Counted from the first letter of the stretch, positions 8,972 to 18,473 are shown. The stretch is DNA of 64,000 bases from Burkholderiales bacterium (GCA_020697255.1 JAJFBE010000001.1:62001-126000); one strand, 5' to 3'. The notes: generated by a model not told the origin, from the letters alone. A program made the numbers and translations.

Positions 8972-9868
8972 TTATTGATAAATAGTTTGTATAATGCTTG
9001 ACAATTCATGGATTACTGGCATACGGTAAAAACTTTTGCGAACAGCAATAACAATTTCACGCGTAGGAATTGGCTTTATAAATTCTTTAATGACAAATAA
9101 GGACTGCTGACTTTCAGTCAAAGAAAAGCTGGGTACAATACTAATGCCAATGCCATTAGCCACCATATATTTAATAGTTTCAATGGAACTGGTAGTTATT
9201 ACCATTTTTTTATTATCAGATTTTGGTATTATACAGTCAGGGCATATTTTTATAACTTGTTCGCGAAAACAATTACCGGTATCCAACAACAGCAAAGTCT
9301 CATCAACTAAATGGCGTGGGTTAATTTTAGTTTTTTTATTAGCCAAGATATGACTTTTAGGTAAAATAACTTTTAATGGTTCAGTATATAAACTAATAGT
9401 TGCCAGGTTTGGCTTATCAAACGGTTTGGCAACAATAATTGCATCAATTTCTCCTGCCAATAATTTATTAGTTAGTATTTCAGTAAAACCTTCTTCGATA
9501 ATCAATTTAATTGGGGAAGTTTTGATTTTAGTAACTAACCTTGGAAAAAGATACGGCCCAACTGAATTTATGGCTCCGATTTTTAATGGCTGGCTATAAA
9601 TATCATTATTTAATTTGGCAAATTCTTCAATCCCATCTGCAGATTCTAAAATTTGAGCTGCCTTATTAATTATTTCATGACCAATATCTGTAATAGTAAC
9701 CTGGCTTTTATTTCTCTCAAAAAGCACAACGCCTAGATTAATTTCAAATTTTTTGATTGCAATGCTTAATGTTGGCTGGCTAACAAAACATTTACTGGCA
9801 GCTTTTCCAAAATGTTTTTCATTCGCAACCGCAACAATATATCGAAGTTCAGTCAAGGTAATGAACAT
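8972..9868 (-). CDS. oxyR: LysR-type peroxide sensor, OxyR-like
   Basis: 298 residues (E. coli OxyR is 305). The N-terminus TLTELRYIVAVANEKHFG then FVSQPTLSIAIKKFE is the OxyR version of the LysR winged helix-turn-helix. In the effector domain the segment DTGNCFREQVIKICPDC places cysteines at 200 and 209, the same nine-residue spacing as the redox pair C199/C208 of E. coli OxyR, with a third cysteine at 212. This supports a peroxide-activated regulator of catalase and peroxiredoxin genes. It is divergent from murI across 209 bases; no antioxidant target gene lies next to it. Confidence 0.88.
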   Translation of the reverse strand: MFITLTELRYIVAVANEKHFGKAASKCFVSQPTLSIAIKKFEINLGVVLFERNKSQVTITDIGHEIINKAAQILESADGIEEFAKLNNDIYSQPLKIGAINSVGPYLFPRLVTKIKTSPIKLIIEEGFTEILTNKLLAGEIDAIIVAKPFDKPNLATISLYTEPLKVILPKSHILANKKTKINPRHLVDETLLLLDTGNCFREQVIKICPDCIIPKSDNKKMVITTSSIETIKYMVANGIGISIVPSFSLTESQQSLFVIKEFIKPIPTREIVIAVRKSFYRMPVIHELSSIIQTIYQ

Positions 9869-10011
9869 ATTTATTATCTAACACCATAAATTTAAAACTT
9901 ACAAGATATTATATATTATCTAGTATTTGCTAAAGTTAGAATTTACAATAATATTATCAAAATATTATTTTAAAAGTTACAACCATAATAACATTAGAGA
10001 TATTTATATTC

Positions 10012-10039
10012 TTGAATATTACTTTACCTTATTTATGCT
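10012..10039 (+). promoter_or_regulatory. sigma70 promoter for murI
   Basis: TTGAAT (10012-10017), a 16-base spacer and TATGCT (10034-10039) in the oxyR/murI divergent region. The expected start is near 10046, about 30 bases before the murI ATG. No good Shine-Dalgarno sequence is visible in that leader. Confidence 0.45.
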
Positions 10040-10077
10040 AGAATTGAGGTCTAGATACATTATAAGACATAAAATTT

Positions 10078-10911
10078 ATGAAAAACTTTGATTTGTCCCT
10101 GAATAACCCGATTGGAGTTTTTGATTCCGGTATGGGCGGGCTAACTGTAATGCGCGAAATTATGAGTGCAATGCCCCATGAAAATATAATTTACTTTGGC
10201 GATATAGCCAGACTTCCTTATGGGACAAAATCAGTTACAACTATCCGTAAATTTGCCCTGCAAACAGCAAAATTTCTTATAAATCAAAATGTTAAAGCTA
10301 TTGTGATTGCCTGTAATACTATATCAGCAATTGCCAAAGATGAAGTCCAGGAAGCTGCGGGGAATATTCCGGTGGTAGATGTAATCTCAGCAGGAAGCCG
10401 TGATGCCACTAGTAATGGTTACAAAAATGTTGGTGTAATTGCAACACCTGCAACTATTAATAGTAAGGCATACCCGGTAGCAATTAACCAATTAAATCCA
10501 ACCATTGAAATACTCTCCCAGGCATGTGCATTATTTGTGCCAATGATTGAGGAAGGTTTCACACAGCATAAGGCTCTTGAATTGATTGCTCATGATTATT
10601 TGGATATTCTTAAGCACCAAAATATTGATGCTCTTGTTTTAGGCTGTACACATTATCCATTGATTAAAGATACAATTGCCCAAATTATGGGAAATTCAGT
10701 CAAGATTATTGATCCGGCAATTACAGCCTGTAACGAATTAAATAGAATATTAACAAGTAAAAATATTTTAAATCCAAATCAAGAAAAAGGAAATTACCAC
10801 TATTTTGTAACTGATATTCCGCTTAAATTCAAGGAAAATGGTGAAAGGTTTTTAGGTACAAAAATGGATAAAATTGAATTGGTTAACCTGGATGAATATT
10901 TAGATAGGTAA
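10078..10911 (+). CDS. murI: glutamate racemase
   Basis: 277 residues. It interconverts L- and D-glutamate, providing D-Glu for peptidoglycan in the cytosol. The N-terminus IGVFDSGMGGLTVMREI, the first catalytic cysteine in VIACNTISA and the second in LGCTHYPLI are all present, as is YFGDIARLPYGTKS. Length and motif order match the family. It is a single-gene unit with its own promoter, and it ends immediately before the repeat element that begins near 10917. Confidence 0.95.
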   Translation: MKNFDLSLNNPIGVFDSGMGGLTVMREIMSAMPHENIIYFGDIARLPYGTKSVTTIRKFALQTAKFLINQNVKAIVIACNTISAIAKDEVQEAAGNIPVVDVISAGSRDATSNGYKNVGVIATPATINSKAYPVAINQLNPTIEILSQACALFVPMIEEGFTQHKALELIAHDYLDILKHQNIDALVLGCTHYPLIKDTIAQIMGNSVKIIDPAITACNELNRILTSKNILNPNQEKGNYHYFVTDIPLKFKENGERFLGTKMDKIELVNLDEYLDR

Positions 10912-10916
10912 TCCTT

Positions 10917-11081
10917 TTCATTTTGGGTTTTACCGCATATCCGGGCCAAAATGGCAATGAAAGTCTACCAAAATCACGGAACCAATTGCTAGCAATAACT
11001 TTAGTAATAGCATCACTAGCAATAAATGAAACTAATGTAAATAGGCATTTGAGCAAATTTTCTTAAATTTATGATTTTAAA
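10917..11081 (+). repeat. inverted repeat arm A (MITE-like)
   Basis: About 165 bases that recur in reverse complement at 12611-12775 with roughly five differences in the core by eye. Within arm A a 22-base segment (10926-10947, containing ACCGCATATCCGGGCC) has its own inverted partner at 11124-11144, giving a 219-base unit with terminal inverted repeats, like a miniature transposable element. It carries no credible gene of its own. It lies directly after murI and, with arm B, brackets the propeller gene. Confidence 0.8.
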
Positions 11082-11123
11082 ATATCTAGCAATGTCAATG
11101 GCTTCTTTCGTCACTTCCAAACA

Positions 11124-11144
11124 GGCCCGAATATGCGGTAAAAG
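11124..11144 (-). repeat. terminal inverted repeat partner of arm A
   Basis: GGCCCGAATATGCGGTAAAA is the reverse complement of 10928-10947 with one mismatch. Together they bound the arm A element. Arm B keeps only the outer version of this sequence (12743-12766), suggesting its other end has decayed or was never there. Confidence 0.6.
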
Positions 11145-11161
11145 CCACTTTAGGATTATTT

Positions 11162-11181
11162 AAGGAGTATAAATACTCCTT
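11162..11181. terminator. short hairpin between convergent genes
   Basis: AAGGAGTA-TAAA-TACTCCTT is a perfect 8-bp stem with a four-base loop. It lies between murI (plus) and the propeller gene (minus, stop at 11208). Flanking T/A runs are modest, so it is a candidate bidirectional terminator. Confidence 0.45.
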
Positions 11182-11207
11182 TGTACTAGTCATTATCTGG
11201 GAGTTAT

Positions 11208-12413
11208 CTATTTCTCTATGACTATTGGTGGACCTCCAACAATAATTGGCTTACTCCAGTCGGTACCGTTAGTAGATGTTGTTATAGCTGTAAAAGCAGT
11301 TTTAGGTATAAAACCCTGTGTAGTATACTTACGATGTAACAAAATAAATTTACTATTTTCCGCAGCTCTTACCTCATTTAACTTCCAAGGCCCTTCTGTT
11401 GGTAAGCTTGCAGAGCTGTCTTCCCATTTTTGTCCATCAATAGAAGTCATCACTACTCTCACAAAATTATTATGGTCACGATTACTACTACCAAATGCAA
11501 CAAACCTACCATTATTACGGTTAGTTTCTACCTTGTCCAAACGTATATCAGTAGAATTGCAAACTGGAGGTAATTCAGATTGTTTGTCTTGCCAGTTAAT
11601 ACCATCTGTAGAGGTTACTAAGAAACATTTAGAATTTGAACTCTTTCCAACTACAACAAATATACCGTTAGTATTCACTACTACACTTTTTAAGATTGTT
11701 TCGGAAGAAAATAATGCTATTTGGGGTTTTTCATTTTTAGTACCAACCAACGTAGATGTAGCAGAAATAATCTTATTTTGACCAGGGCTGCTTTCTAACT
11801 TAAATATACGTGCTCCAATTGCAACAATTCTACCTTTACTTACTGCAACTTCATTTATTACATCTAAACCTAAGGATTCTACACTTGCTATTTTCTTCCA
11901 ATTACTGCCATCAGTAGAGTTTAACAGCGAATCTTTAGTAACTACAACAAACTCATCTGTTGGGGTTAGCGCTATCGTACGGATAATTTCACCTACTTCT
12001 ACTACATGCCATGTACTGCCGTTATCATTAGAACTCGCTAAAACATTCTGCGGGGGCGTTCTATCATTTCTAGCAAGATCAAAATAAGAGCCAACCGCAA
12101 CAATTATTCCTTTGCTATTCGCTGCCATATGTTGTATAACTACATCATGTCCTTTATATCGGATTTCACTTACTATCCAAGTTTTGCCTCCATCACTAGA
12201 GATATTGATTGGATTTTTCTGATCCCAAACAAGCAATTTAACTAAATAATCATCATCATGATAGTCTCTAACTATACCAGTTATCTGAGGGGGAAGATGT
12301 TGATTAAGGGTATCGTCTCGCACATTATTTACAGCATTGGCATACATACCCATAATTGCAAATAAACTAACTATTATCCAGTAATTAATCCTATTTATTG
12401 CTCTGTTTTTCAT
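11208..12413 (-). CDS. exported Asp-box (BNR) beta-propeller protein
   Basis: 401 residues. A signal sequence occupies about residues 1-27 (INYWIIVSLFAIMGMYANA). At least six Asp-box motifs of the form S-x-D-G-x-x-W follow, near 72-79 (SSDGGKTW), 128-135, 166-172 (STDGSNW), 268-274 (STDGINW), 324-330 and 380-386, each at the end of a repeat with VxVG-type strands. This predicts a secreted or periplasmic six- or seven-bladed propeller of the sialidase/Ycf48-like superfamily. No sialidase arginine triad or FRIP motif is evident, so enzymatic activity is not claimed; a binding or assembly role is as likely. The gene is enclosed by the inverted repeats at 10917-11081 and 12611-12775. Confidence 0.8.
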   Translation of the reverse strand: MKNRAINRINYWIIVSLFAIMGMYANAVNNVRDDTLNQHLPPQITGIVRDYHDDDYLVKLLVWDQKNPINISSDGGKTWIVSEIRYKGHDVVIQHMAANSKGIIVAVGSYFDLARNDRTPPQNVLASSNDNGSTWHVVEVGEIIRTIALTPTDEFVVVTKDSLLNSTDGSNWKKIASVESLGLDVINEVAVSKGRIVAIGARIFKLESSPGQNKIISATSTLVGTKNEKPQIALFSSETILKSVVVNTNGIFVVVGKSSNSKCFLVTSTDGINWQDKQSELPPVCNSTDIRLDKVETNRNNGRFVAFGSSNRDHNNFVRVVMTSIDGQKWEDSSASLPTEGPWKLNEVRAAENSKFILLHRKYTTQGFIPKTAFTAITTSTNGTDWSKPIIVGGPPIVIEK

Positions 12414-12610
12414 TTTCTAATCTCCATCAATGATGCATTTGTTATTCAGATCTAAAACTCTATAAGTTTTTCTATGTTAGGTTTGCTAATAGTTCATTAA
12501 TAGCGTTTAGCCTATAAATATCATAGAATTGTAACATATATCAAAAAGCAATCCTAAAAAATCACACTATTTGGAAGTGAACTAATAAAACTATTACGAA
12601 TGTTAGATTC

Positions 12611-12775
12611 TTAAAATCATAAATTTAAGAAAATTTGCTCAAATGCCTATTTACATTAGTTTCATTTATTGCTAGTGATGCTGTTACTAAAGATATTACT
12701 AGCAATTGGTTCCGTGATTTTGGTAGACTTTCATTGCCAGTTTGGCCCGGATATGCGGTAGAACCCAATTTTGAA
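12611..12775 (-). repeat. inverted repeat arm B
   Basis: This is the reverse-complement copy of 10917-11081, about 97% identical over the core by eye, and ends at the same bases (TTAAAATCAT). It occupies the main part of the 415-base gene-free stretch 12414-12828; the rest of that stretch holds only the AT-rich upstream region of the propeller gene. A 61-codon reading frame crosses the repeat, but most differences between the arms change amino acids, which argues against a conserved peptide. Confidence 0.8.
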
Positions 12776-12828
12776 TGTTTATTTTTGCCATGTCTTGGAG
12801 GAGGTGTCATATATATACAAATATTTAT

Positions 12829-14298
12829 CTAATACAATAATTCATCCAGACCCGGTTTATAACTTTTATCAGGCATAACAGCTATATTAATCACCCTAAA
12901 CATAGAATAAGATAACGCAGAAGCAAGATTTTTATCTTCTGCATAATCATTTAATAGCGGGAAAAATACTGACTTCCCAATAATAGATCTATAGGTTTGT
13001 TTTACATCACGTAAACCCCACACTTGCTGATATATCAATGGATAGGACTCTATAACTTTCTCATTTGTCCCGTTATAACTTTTATCATAAGTCCCAACAT
13101 ATAACATCACATGTCCCTTTAAGTGAATAAAGGTCAGTAATGGTAGTGCCTTACTTTTCAAATACGCTATGCGCTCTTTAGCATTCATAGCACTTAAATC
13201 GGTCATTTTTCCTGCATTATCGATGCTTTTTGTATTACGCTGTACGTATATACCAAATAGTGCATAAATATTTTTTAATTCACTCGAACAATCATTATAA
13301 AGATCTAAATTACCCCAGCCATAAATACGATTTTGCATAACACTTAATATTTTAGAAAAATTTTTGGGGGTAGCCGGGATTGGTAAAATCCCTGCATAAT
13401 CTGATGACAATCTAATTGACCTAATCTCCGCCATCTGGTTATGACTTTTAATCGGTACTAAAACGGTCATATTGGTTGTACTTGAAGTATAAAGGGGTAA
13501 AATTGTACCTACATAGGCACTAAATAAATAATTGCCCAGGCTATCTTTTATTCCCACATCATTTTGGGTAATACCTACGAGAGCTTTATATACTACATTT
13601 TGCCAAGTTGTAATAAAATCATCATCTACCCATGCCAGAGCATCTGTATTTACCCACCCTGCTATATCCGGGGATATAATAAATGACCATTTACCATCTA
13701 AAGTTTTTCCTGCAACATAAAGTGGAACTCCCGTATATATAACCGAATTTTGTAAATTATCAAACGGGTAACCTTCGCCGGGTATCTTGTCACTATAGTA
13801 AAATGGATCCTCGGTAGGCAGTATTCTCACTAATACATTATTTACCGCAATTGCCCGGTTACTCTTATCAAATACAAGGTGATTAAATTGAGTCAAGTCT
13901 AAATTTTTTTTGATGGCTGCTATCCACGGGGCAGGATATAGGCGTTTATTAAGAGCATAGCCCAGTTTATTTTTATCAGTAATTTTGCTATTATCAAAAT
14001 CATTTAAAAATTTGGTTTGAGCTTTTAATATACTATTTGATTCTTGCATTAGAGAACTAATGTGCCGTTTATTCCAGGGTGATGCATCATCACCATCAGT
14101 ACCAAAGTAGCGATGTTTTAATTGGTTTAAACGTTCATTTTGATATTGCCGGGTTAGTAATGGTTTGGTATAATTTGATGCAGCAGGGCTTAACCAATAA
14201 TTGATATTTTGGGTATAGTTGTCAAGTGGGAAGATATGCTGATTATCTAAAGCCCAGCTAGCGTTACAAAACATTATCAGAAAAAATATAACACGCAT
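12829..14298 (-). CDS. exported SH3 / NlpC-P60 cell-wall hydrolase
   Basis: 489 residues from the ATG at 14298, chosen because GGAGG lies just upstream and the protein then begins with a signal peptide (MRVIFFLIMFCNASWALDN). Longer in-frame starts would overlap map and hide the signal. An N-terminal stabilising domain is followed by SH3-like segments (VNNVLVRILPTEDPFYYS, SFIISPDIAGWVNTDALAWV). A C-terminal NlpC/P60 domain has the likely catalytic cysteine in LYNDCSSEL and histidine in HLKGHVMLYVG. This family cuts D-gamma-glutamyl-diaminopimelate bonds in peptidoglycan. It is the last gene of the 18386-12829 operon. Confidence 0.82.
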   Translation of the reverse strand: MRVIFFLIMFCNASWALDNQHIFPLDNYTQNINYWLSPAASNYTKPLLTRQYQNERLNQLKHRYFGTDGDDASPWNKRHISSLMQESNSILKAQTKFLNDFDNSKITDKNKLGYALNKRLYPAPWIAAIKKNLDLTQFNHLVFDKSNRAIAVNNVLVRILPTEDPFYYSDKIPGEGYPFDNLQNSVIYTGVPLYVAGKTLDGKWSFIISPDIAGWVNTDALAWVDDDFITTWQNVVYKALVGITQNDVGIKDSLGNYLFSAYVGTILPLYTSSTTNMTVLVPIKSHNQMAEIRSIRLSSDYAGILPIPATPKNFSKILSVMQNRIYGWGNLDLYNDCSSELKNIYALFGIYVQRNTKSIDNAGKMTDLSAMNAKERIAYLKSKALPLLTFIHLKGHVMLYVGTYDKSYNGTNEKVIESYPLIYQQVWGLRDVKQTYRSIIGKSVFFPLLNDYAEDKNLASALSYSMFRVINIAVMPDKSYKPGLDELLY

Positions 14299-14332
14299 CA
14301 TACCTCCACACATATTATACTGGAATGGCACG

Positions 14333-15142
14333 TCACCCAAATTGTGGTGGTTCAGGCATACCCGGGGAAACTGTAAGTACTTCATAGCCACTTTCAGTTA
14401 CCAATACCGTATGTTCCCACTGCGCGGATAAAGATCGGTCTTTGGTAACTGCTACCCAGCCATCACTCAAAAAACGTACATCTTTGCGCCCCTGGTTTAT
14501 CATTGGCTCAATAGTAAATATCATACCAGGCACTAGTTTTATACCGGTTTTTGGACGTCCATAATGTAAAATTTGTAAATCTTCATGAAAAATTTTACCA
14601 ATGCCATGCCCACAAAAATCGCGAACTATACTATAACCATTACGTTCTGCGTGATTTTGAATTGCAAAACCAATGTCCCCAAGATGATTGCCAGGCTTTA
14701 CCTGAAGTATACCAAGCCACATGCTTTCGAAGGTTACCCGGCACAACCGTTTAGCATGATCACTAGTGTTGCCGACATAAAACATCCGTGAGGTGTCACC
14801 ATGATAACTATTTTTACAAACAGTGACATCTATATTAACAATATCACCTTCTTTTAAAATCCTAGGGCCCGGGATACCATGACAAATCTCATTATTTACT
14901 GAAGTGCAGATAGATTTTGGATACGGCATGACTTTTGGGCCTTGGCCCTCATAATTTAGTGGGGATGGGTATGCCTTTTGTACATTAACAATAAAATCAT
15001 GGCATAACCGATCTAATTCATTTGTAGTAACCCCTGGAATTACGTGCGGTGTAATAAAATCCAATACCTCTGCAGCCAATTTACCTGAAATACGCATTTG
15101 TTCAATATCAAATTGATTCTTTATTATAATTTTGTTGCTCAT
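14333..15142 (-). CDS. map: type I methionine aminopeptidase
   Basis: 269 residues, standard for bacterial MetAP-I. It removes the initiator methionine from nascent proteins in the cytosol. Metal ligands are visible in order: VNIDVTVCKNSYHGDTSRMF (two aspartates), GHGIGKIFHE (histidine), FTIEPMIN (glutamate) and the final glutamate in SAQWEHTVLV. It lies 2 bases after trpS on the same strand, so the two are translationally close. The NlpC/P60 gene follows after 34 bases. Confidence 0.96.
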   Translation of the reverse strand: MSNKIIIKNQFDIEQMRISGKLAAEVLDFITPHVIPGVTTNELDRLCHDFIVNVQKAYPSPLNYEGQGPKVMPYPKSICTSVNNEICHGIPGPRILKEGDIVNIDVTVCKNSYHGDTSRMFYVGNTSDHAKRLCRVTFESMWLGILQVKPGNHLGDIGFAIQNHAERNGYSIVRDFCGHGIGKIFHEDLQILHYGRPKTGIKLVPGMIFTIEPMINQGRKDVRFLSDGWVAVTKDRSLSAQWEHTVLVTESGYEVLTVSPGMPEPPQFG

Positions 15143-15144
15143 AA

Positions 15145-16347
15145 CTAATATTTAATTCCCATAGCACTCTTAACCATATCTAGTGTATCTTCCGTGGTTT
15201 CATTGGCTTTCTCAGCACCATCAGCTAAAATATTTCTTACCAAATTACGGTCTTCAATATACGGCCTGGCGCGTTCTCTAAATTGTTCACTTTCAGCCTG
15301 AATGCTCTCAATTAACGGCCCCTTACAATCCAAACAGCCAATTCCGGCAGTTGTACAGCCGGTTTGCACCCATTGTTTTACCTCTTCATTGGAATATACC
15401 CGATGAAGTTGCCAAACCGGGCATTTTTGCGGATCGCCTGTGTCTGTCCGTCTTATCCTGGCTGGATCAGTTTGCATACTTTTTATCTTTTTGCTTATAG
15501 TATCTGGGGCCTCACGCAGCATCAATGTATTATTATAAGATTTGGACATTTTCTGCCCGTCAAGGCCTGGCAATTTTGAAGCTGCAGTAACCAATGCCTG
15601 TGGTTCTGTCAGTATTACTTTAGATTTATTTTCCAAAAAAGCAAATAATCTCTCCCTTTCACCAAGTGAAAGATTTACTGCATCTTTTAATAAAAACCGG
15701 GCTTTTTCCAATGCTTCATCATTACCCTCCTGCTGGTACTGCACTAATAATTCTTCATATAATAAAGCGCGTTTATGACCAAGTTTAGGAATTACCTCAC
15801 GGGCCTTCTCTTCAAAACCAGTTTCACGCCCATAAATATAATTAAACCTTCTGGCAATTTCACGGGTTAGTTCGACATGAGATACCTGGTCTTCCCCCAC
15901 TGGCACAAATTTAGCATTATATAATAATATATCAGCACTTTGTAAAAGCGGATAGCCAAGAAACCCATAGGTTCCAAGATCTCTATTTGATAATTTTTCA
16001 ATTTGTTCCTTATAGGTTGGCACCCGCTCAAGCCAGCTAAGTGGTGTAATCATTGATAGTAACAGGTGCAATTCTGCATGAGCCGGTACTTCTGATTGAA
16101 TAAAAATAACCGCCTGCGATGGATCAACCCCGCATGCCAGCCAATCTATAACCATTTCATGTACACTACTAGCAATTAAACCGGTTGATTCATAATTAGT
16201 TGTTAACGCATGAATATCTGCAACCATAAAATAGCATTCATGTTCATATTGTAAGTTGACCCAGTTCTTAATTGCGCCGTGGTAATGTCCCAGGTGCAAA
16301 TTACCGGTTGCGCGCATTCCGGATAATATACGGGATGAATTTTCCAT
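15145..16347 (-). CDS. trpS: tryptophan--tRNA ligase
   Basis: 400 residues, longer than the 330-residue enterobacterial enzyme but typical of the longer proteobacterial form. It is a class I aminoacyl-tRNA synthetase. The HIGH-type motif GNLHLGHYHGA is at about 15-25 and the KMSKS motif at GQKMSKSYNNTL. The C-terminal part contains cysteines (CTTAGIGCLDCKGP) seen in the long subfamily. It is in an operon between the site-2 protease (13-base gap) and map. Confidence 0.96.
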   Translation of the reverse strand: MENSSRILSGMRATGNLHLGHYHGAIKNWVNLQYEHECYFMVADIHALTTNYESTGLIASSVHEMVIDWLACGVDPSQAVIFIQSEVPAHAELHLLLSMITPLSWLERVPTYKEQIEKLSNRDLGTYGFLGYPLLQSADILLYNAKFVPVGEDQVSHVELTREIARRFNYIYGRETGFEEKAREVIPKLGHKRALLYEELLVQYQQEGNDEALEKARFLLKDAVNLSLGERERLFAFLENKSKVILTEPQALVTAASKLPGLDGQKMSKSYNNTLMLREAPDTISKKIKSMQTDPARIRRTDTGDPQKCPVWQLHRVYSNEEVKQWVQTGCTTAGIGCLDCKGPLIESIQAESEQFRERARPYIEDRNLVRNILADGAEKANETTEDTLDMVKSAMGIKY

Positions 16348-16360
16348 TAGTATTGAAACC

Positions 16361-17005
16361 TCAATGTTGAATAAGCATTAAAATAGTATTTACAATAACT
16401 GTATACAAAGGCTGAATAATAAAACTTAACCCACCGGCTAACAACAATATAATCAAAATCCACATACCATAGGGCTCGATTTTGGCGTACTTATTTGCCA
16501 TATCATTTGGCAATATTGCATATAACATGCGTCCACCATCAAGTGGCAATATCGGAATCAGGTTTAACAACATTAAGCTTATATTAATTGTAATCCCGGC
16601 TTCTGCCATTAGACTAAGTGGCATGGCAAAATAACCACTTACATAAAATGATAGTTTTAAAATTAAGCCCCATATAAGTGCCTGAACCAGATTGGAAGCT
16701 GGTCCTGCAAAAGCAATCCAGAACAAATTAGGTTTGGGATTATGCAGCCTGGAAAAATTTATCGGTACCGGTTTAGCCCAACCAAAGATAAATCCGCCAA
16801 ATGCTATGCCAATTAAAGGAAACAATATTGTTCCTAGTGGATCAATATGCCGAATTGGGTTTAGCGATAAGCGGCCCATGAATACCGCTGTATCATCCCC
16901 ATATTTATGTGCCACATATGCATGAGCAGCTTCATGTAGCGTAATTGCAAAAATCATTGGCAAAATATAAACTGCTATTTTTTGAATTATACTTAGACTT
17001 AGCAT
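16361..17005 (-). CDS. site-2 protease (M50) family membrane metalloprotease
   Basis: 214 residues with about five to six membrane segments. The zinc motif LHEAAHAY puts HExxH at residues 24-28, and the third ligand lies in LIPILPLDGGRML. It lacks the PDZ domain of RseP, which fits the short standalone site-2 protease group (YwhC/Rv-type). Members cleave within membranes, but the substrate here is unknown. It sits 4 bases after the phosphomannomutase gene and before trpS, a conserved neighbourhood in Betaproteobacteria. Confidence 0.88.
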   Translation of the reverse strand: MLSLSIIQKIAVYILPMIFAITLHEAAHAYVAHKYGDDTAVFMGRLSLNPIRHIDPLGTILFPLIGIAFGGFIFGWAKPVPINFSRLHNPKPNLFWIAFAGPASNLVQALIWGLILKLSFYVSGYFAMPLSLMAEAGITINISLMLLNLIPILPLDGGRMLYAILPNDMANKYAKIEPYGMWILIILLLAGGLSFIIQPLYTVIVNTILMLIQH

Positions 17006-17009
17006 AAGA

Positions 17010-18386
17010 TTAGAAACCTATTTCCTTTACTACAGGAGAAAGAACTTTTCTAAATTCACCCTGAATCCGCTTCAAACCATCCTCAGTATCAGCCTCAAAA
17101 CGTAGAACTAATACCGGTGTGGTATTTGAAGCACGAACCAGGCCAAAGCCATCATCATATTCAACGCGTAATCCATCCAAAGTACTAATTGACGTAGACG
17201 TTTTAAATTTTGCAGTTTTCTGTAATTTCTCAATAATAGTATGCTGCTCACCTTCTGACACCTTGATATTTAGCTCTGGTGTAGATACTGCTTCCGGTAA
17301 CGCATCTAATAATATAGTCGGATCATCCAATTGAGATAAGATTTCTAAAAGCCTGGCTCCGGCATAAACACCATCGTCAGCTCCATACCAGCGGTCATTA
17401 AAGAAAATATGTCCGGACATTTCGCCTGCTAATAATGCACCGGTTTCTTTAATTTTGGCCTTAATAAATGAATGCCCGGTACGGCACATGATTGGCTCCC
17501 CACCATGTTCCTTTATCCAATTAGCCAACAAACGAGAAGATTTGACATCATAAATTATTTTACTACCTGGATTTTTTTCCAGGACATCTGCTACAAATAT
17601 CATCATTTGTCTATCTGGATAGACAATTTTCCCATCACGGGTAACCACACCAAGGCGATCCCCATCCCCATCAAAGGCTAGGCCAACCTCAGCACCAGGG
17701 TTTTTAAGCGCATCTATTAAGTCCTTCAAATTAGCAACTTGGGATGGATCAGGATGATGGTTTGGAAAATTACCATCGACATCACAAAATAATCCCAGGA
17801 CCTTAGCCCCCATCCGACGGTATAACTTAGGCGCAATCTTTCCGGCCACCCCGTTACCACAGTCAACAATAATGCTCATTTGCCGCTTTAATTTTACATC
17901 ACCGACAATTTTCTCGACATAATCTTCTGTAATATCGATTGCTTTATAAATGCCGGCTTTATCGCTTATATAATCACTATCTTCCAGACGTCTCAAAATA
18001 TCCTGAATATCAGGACCAGATAATGTAGTACCGCCAATTACCATCTTCAAGCCGTTATACTCCGGGGGATTGTGGCTACCAGTTATCATAACTCCGGAAA
18101 AAGTTTCTAAGTGATAATTAGCAAAATATACCATAGGTGTTGTGACTTCACCAATATCAAACACATCACAACCAGAGCTTAAAATTCCGGCAACCAGATG
18201 TTTGGACAGCTCAGGACTAGATAGGCGGCCATCATAACCAACCACCAGGCCTTTTGCCTGAGCAGCTTGTGCCAGAGTACCTAAAACTTTACCAATATCC
18301 TCTATCACAGCATTGGTTAGCTCTGTGTCAACAATGCCACGGATATCATAAGCTTTAAAAATCTGGGCTGGATATTTTCTTTTCAT
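17010..18386 (-). CDS. phosphomannomutase / phosphoglucomutase
   Basis: 458 residues, the size of AlgC-type enzymes. It interconverts hexose 1- and 6-phosphates for LPS, capsule and glycan precursors. The active-site serine loop is in MITGSHNPPEYNGLKM, the metal-binding loop is LAFDGDGDRLGVV, the sugar-binding loop is GEMSGHIFF, and the phosphate-binding site is RASNTTPVLVLRFEA. It is the first gene of a five-gene minus-strand operon. Whether it prefers mannose or glucose cannot be read from the sequence. Confidence 0.92.
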   Translation of the reverse strand: MKRKYPAQIFKAYDIRGIVDTELTNAVIEDIGKVLGTLAQAAQAKGLVVGYDGRLSSPELSKHLVAGILSSGCDVFDIGEVTTPMVYFANYHLETFSGVMITGSHNPPEYNGLKMVIGGTTLSGPDIQDILRRLEDSDYISDKAGIYKAIDITEDYVEKIVGDVKLKRQMSIIVDCGNGVAGKIAPKLYRRMGAKVLGLFCDVDGNFPNHHPDPSQVANLKDLIDALKNPGAEVGLAFDGDGDRLGVVTRDGKIVYPDRQMMIFVADVLEKNPGSKIIYDVKSSRLLANWIKEHGGEPIMCRTGHSFIKAKIKETGALLAGEMSGHIFFNDRWYGADDGVYAGARLLEILSQLDDPTILLDALPEAVSTPELNIKVSEGEQHTIIEKLQKTAKFKTSTSISTLDGLRVEYDDGFGLVRASNTTPVLVLRFEADTEDGLKRIQGEFRKVLSPVVKEIGF

Positions 18387-18473
18387 AAAAACTTCTCTCT
18401 GTAATGTAATATAATATTGTACTTGTTTAATCCGTCATTTTAACATAACTAGTTTAATTGAATTTCTAATAAT

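Noticed and set aside
11218-11781. 187-codon plus-strand frame opposite the propeller gene
   Set aside because: It is antisense to the well-supported Asp-box gene and shows no signal, motif or ribosome site.
11208-12413. Sialidase assignment for the Asp-box protein
   Set aside because: Asp-boxes alone occur in many non-enzymatic propellers, and no catalytic sialidase motifs were recognised.
12625-12832. Short frames on both strands across repeat arm B
   Set aside because: Differences between arms A and B are mostly amino acid changing, and no start region or homology supports a gene. Treated as part of the repeat.
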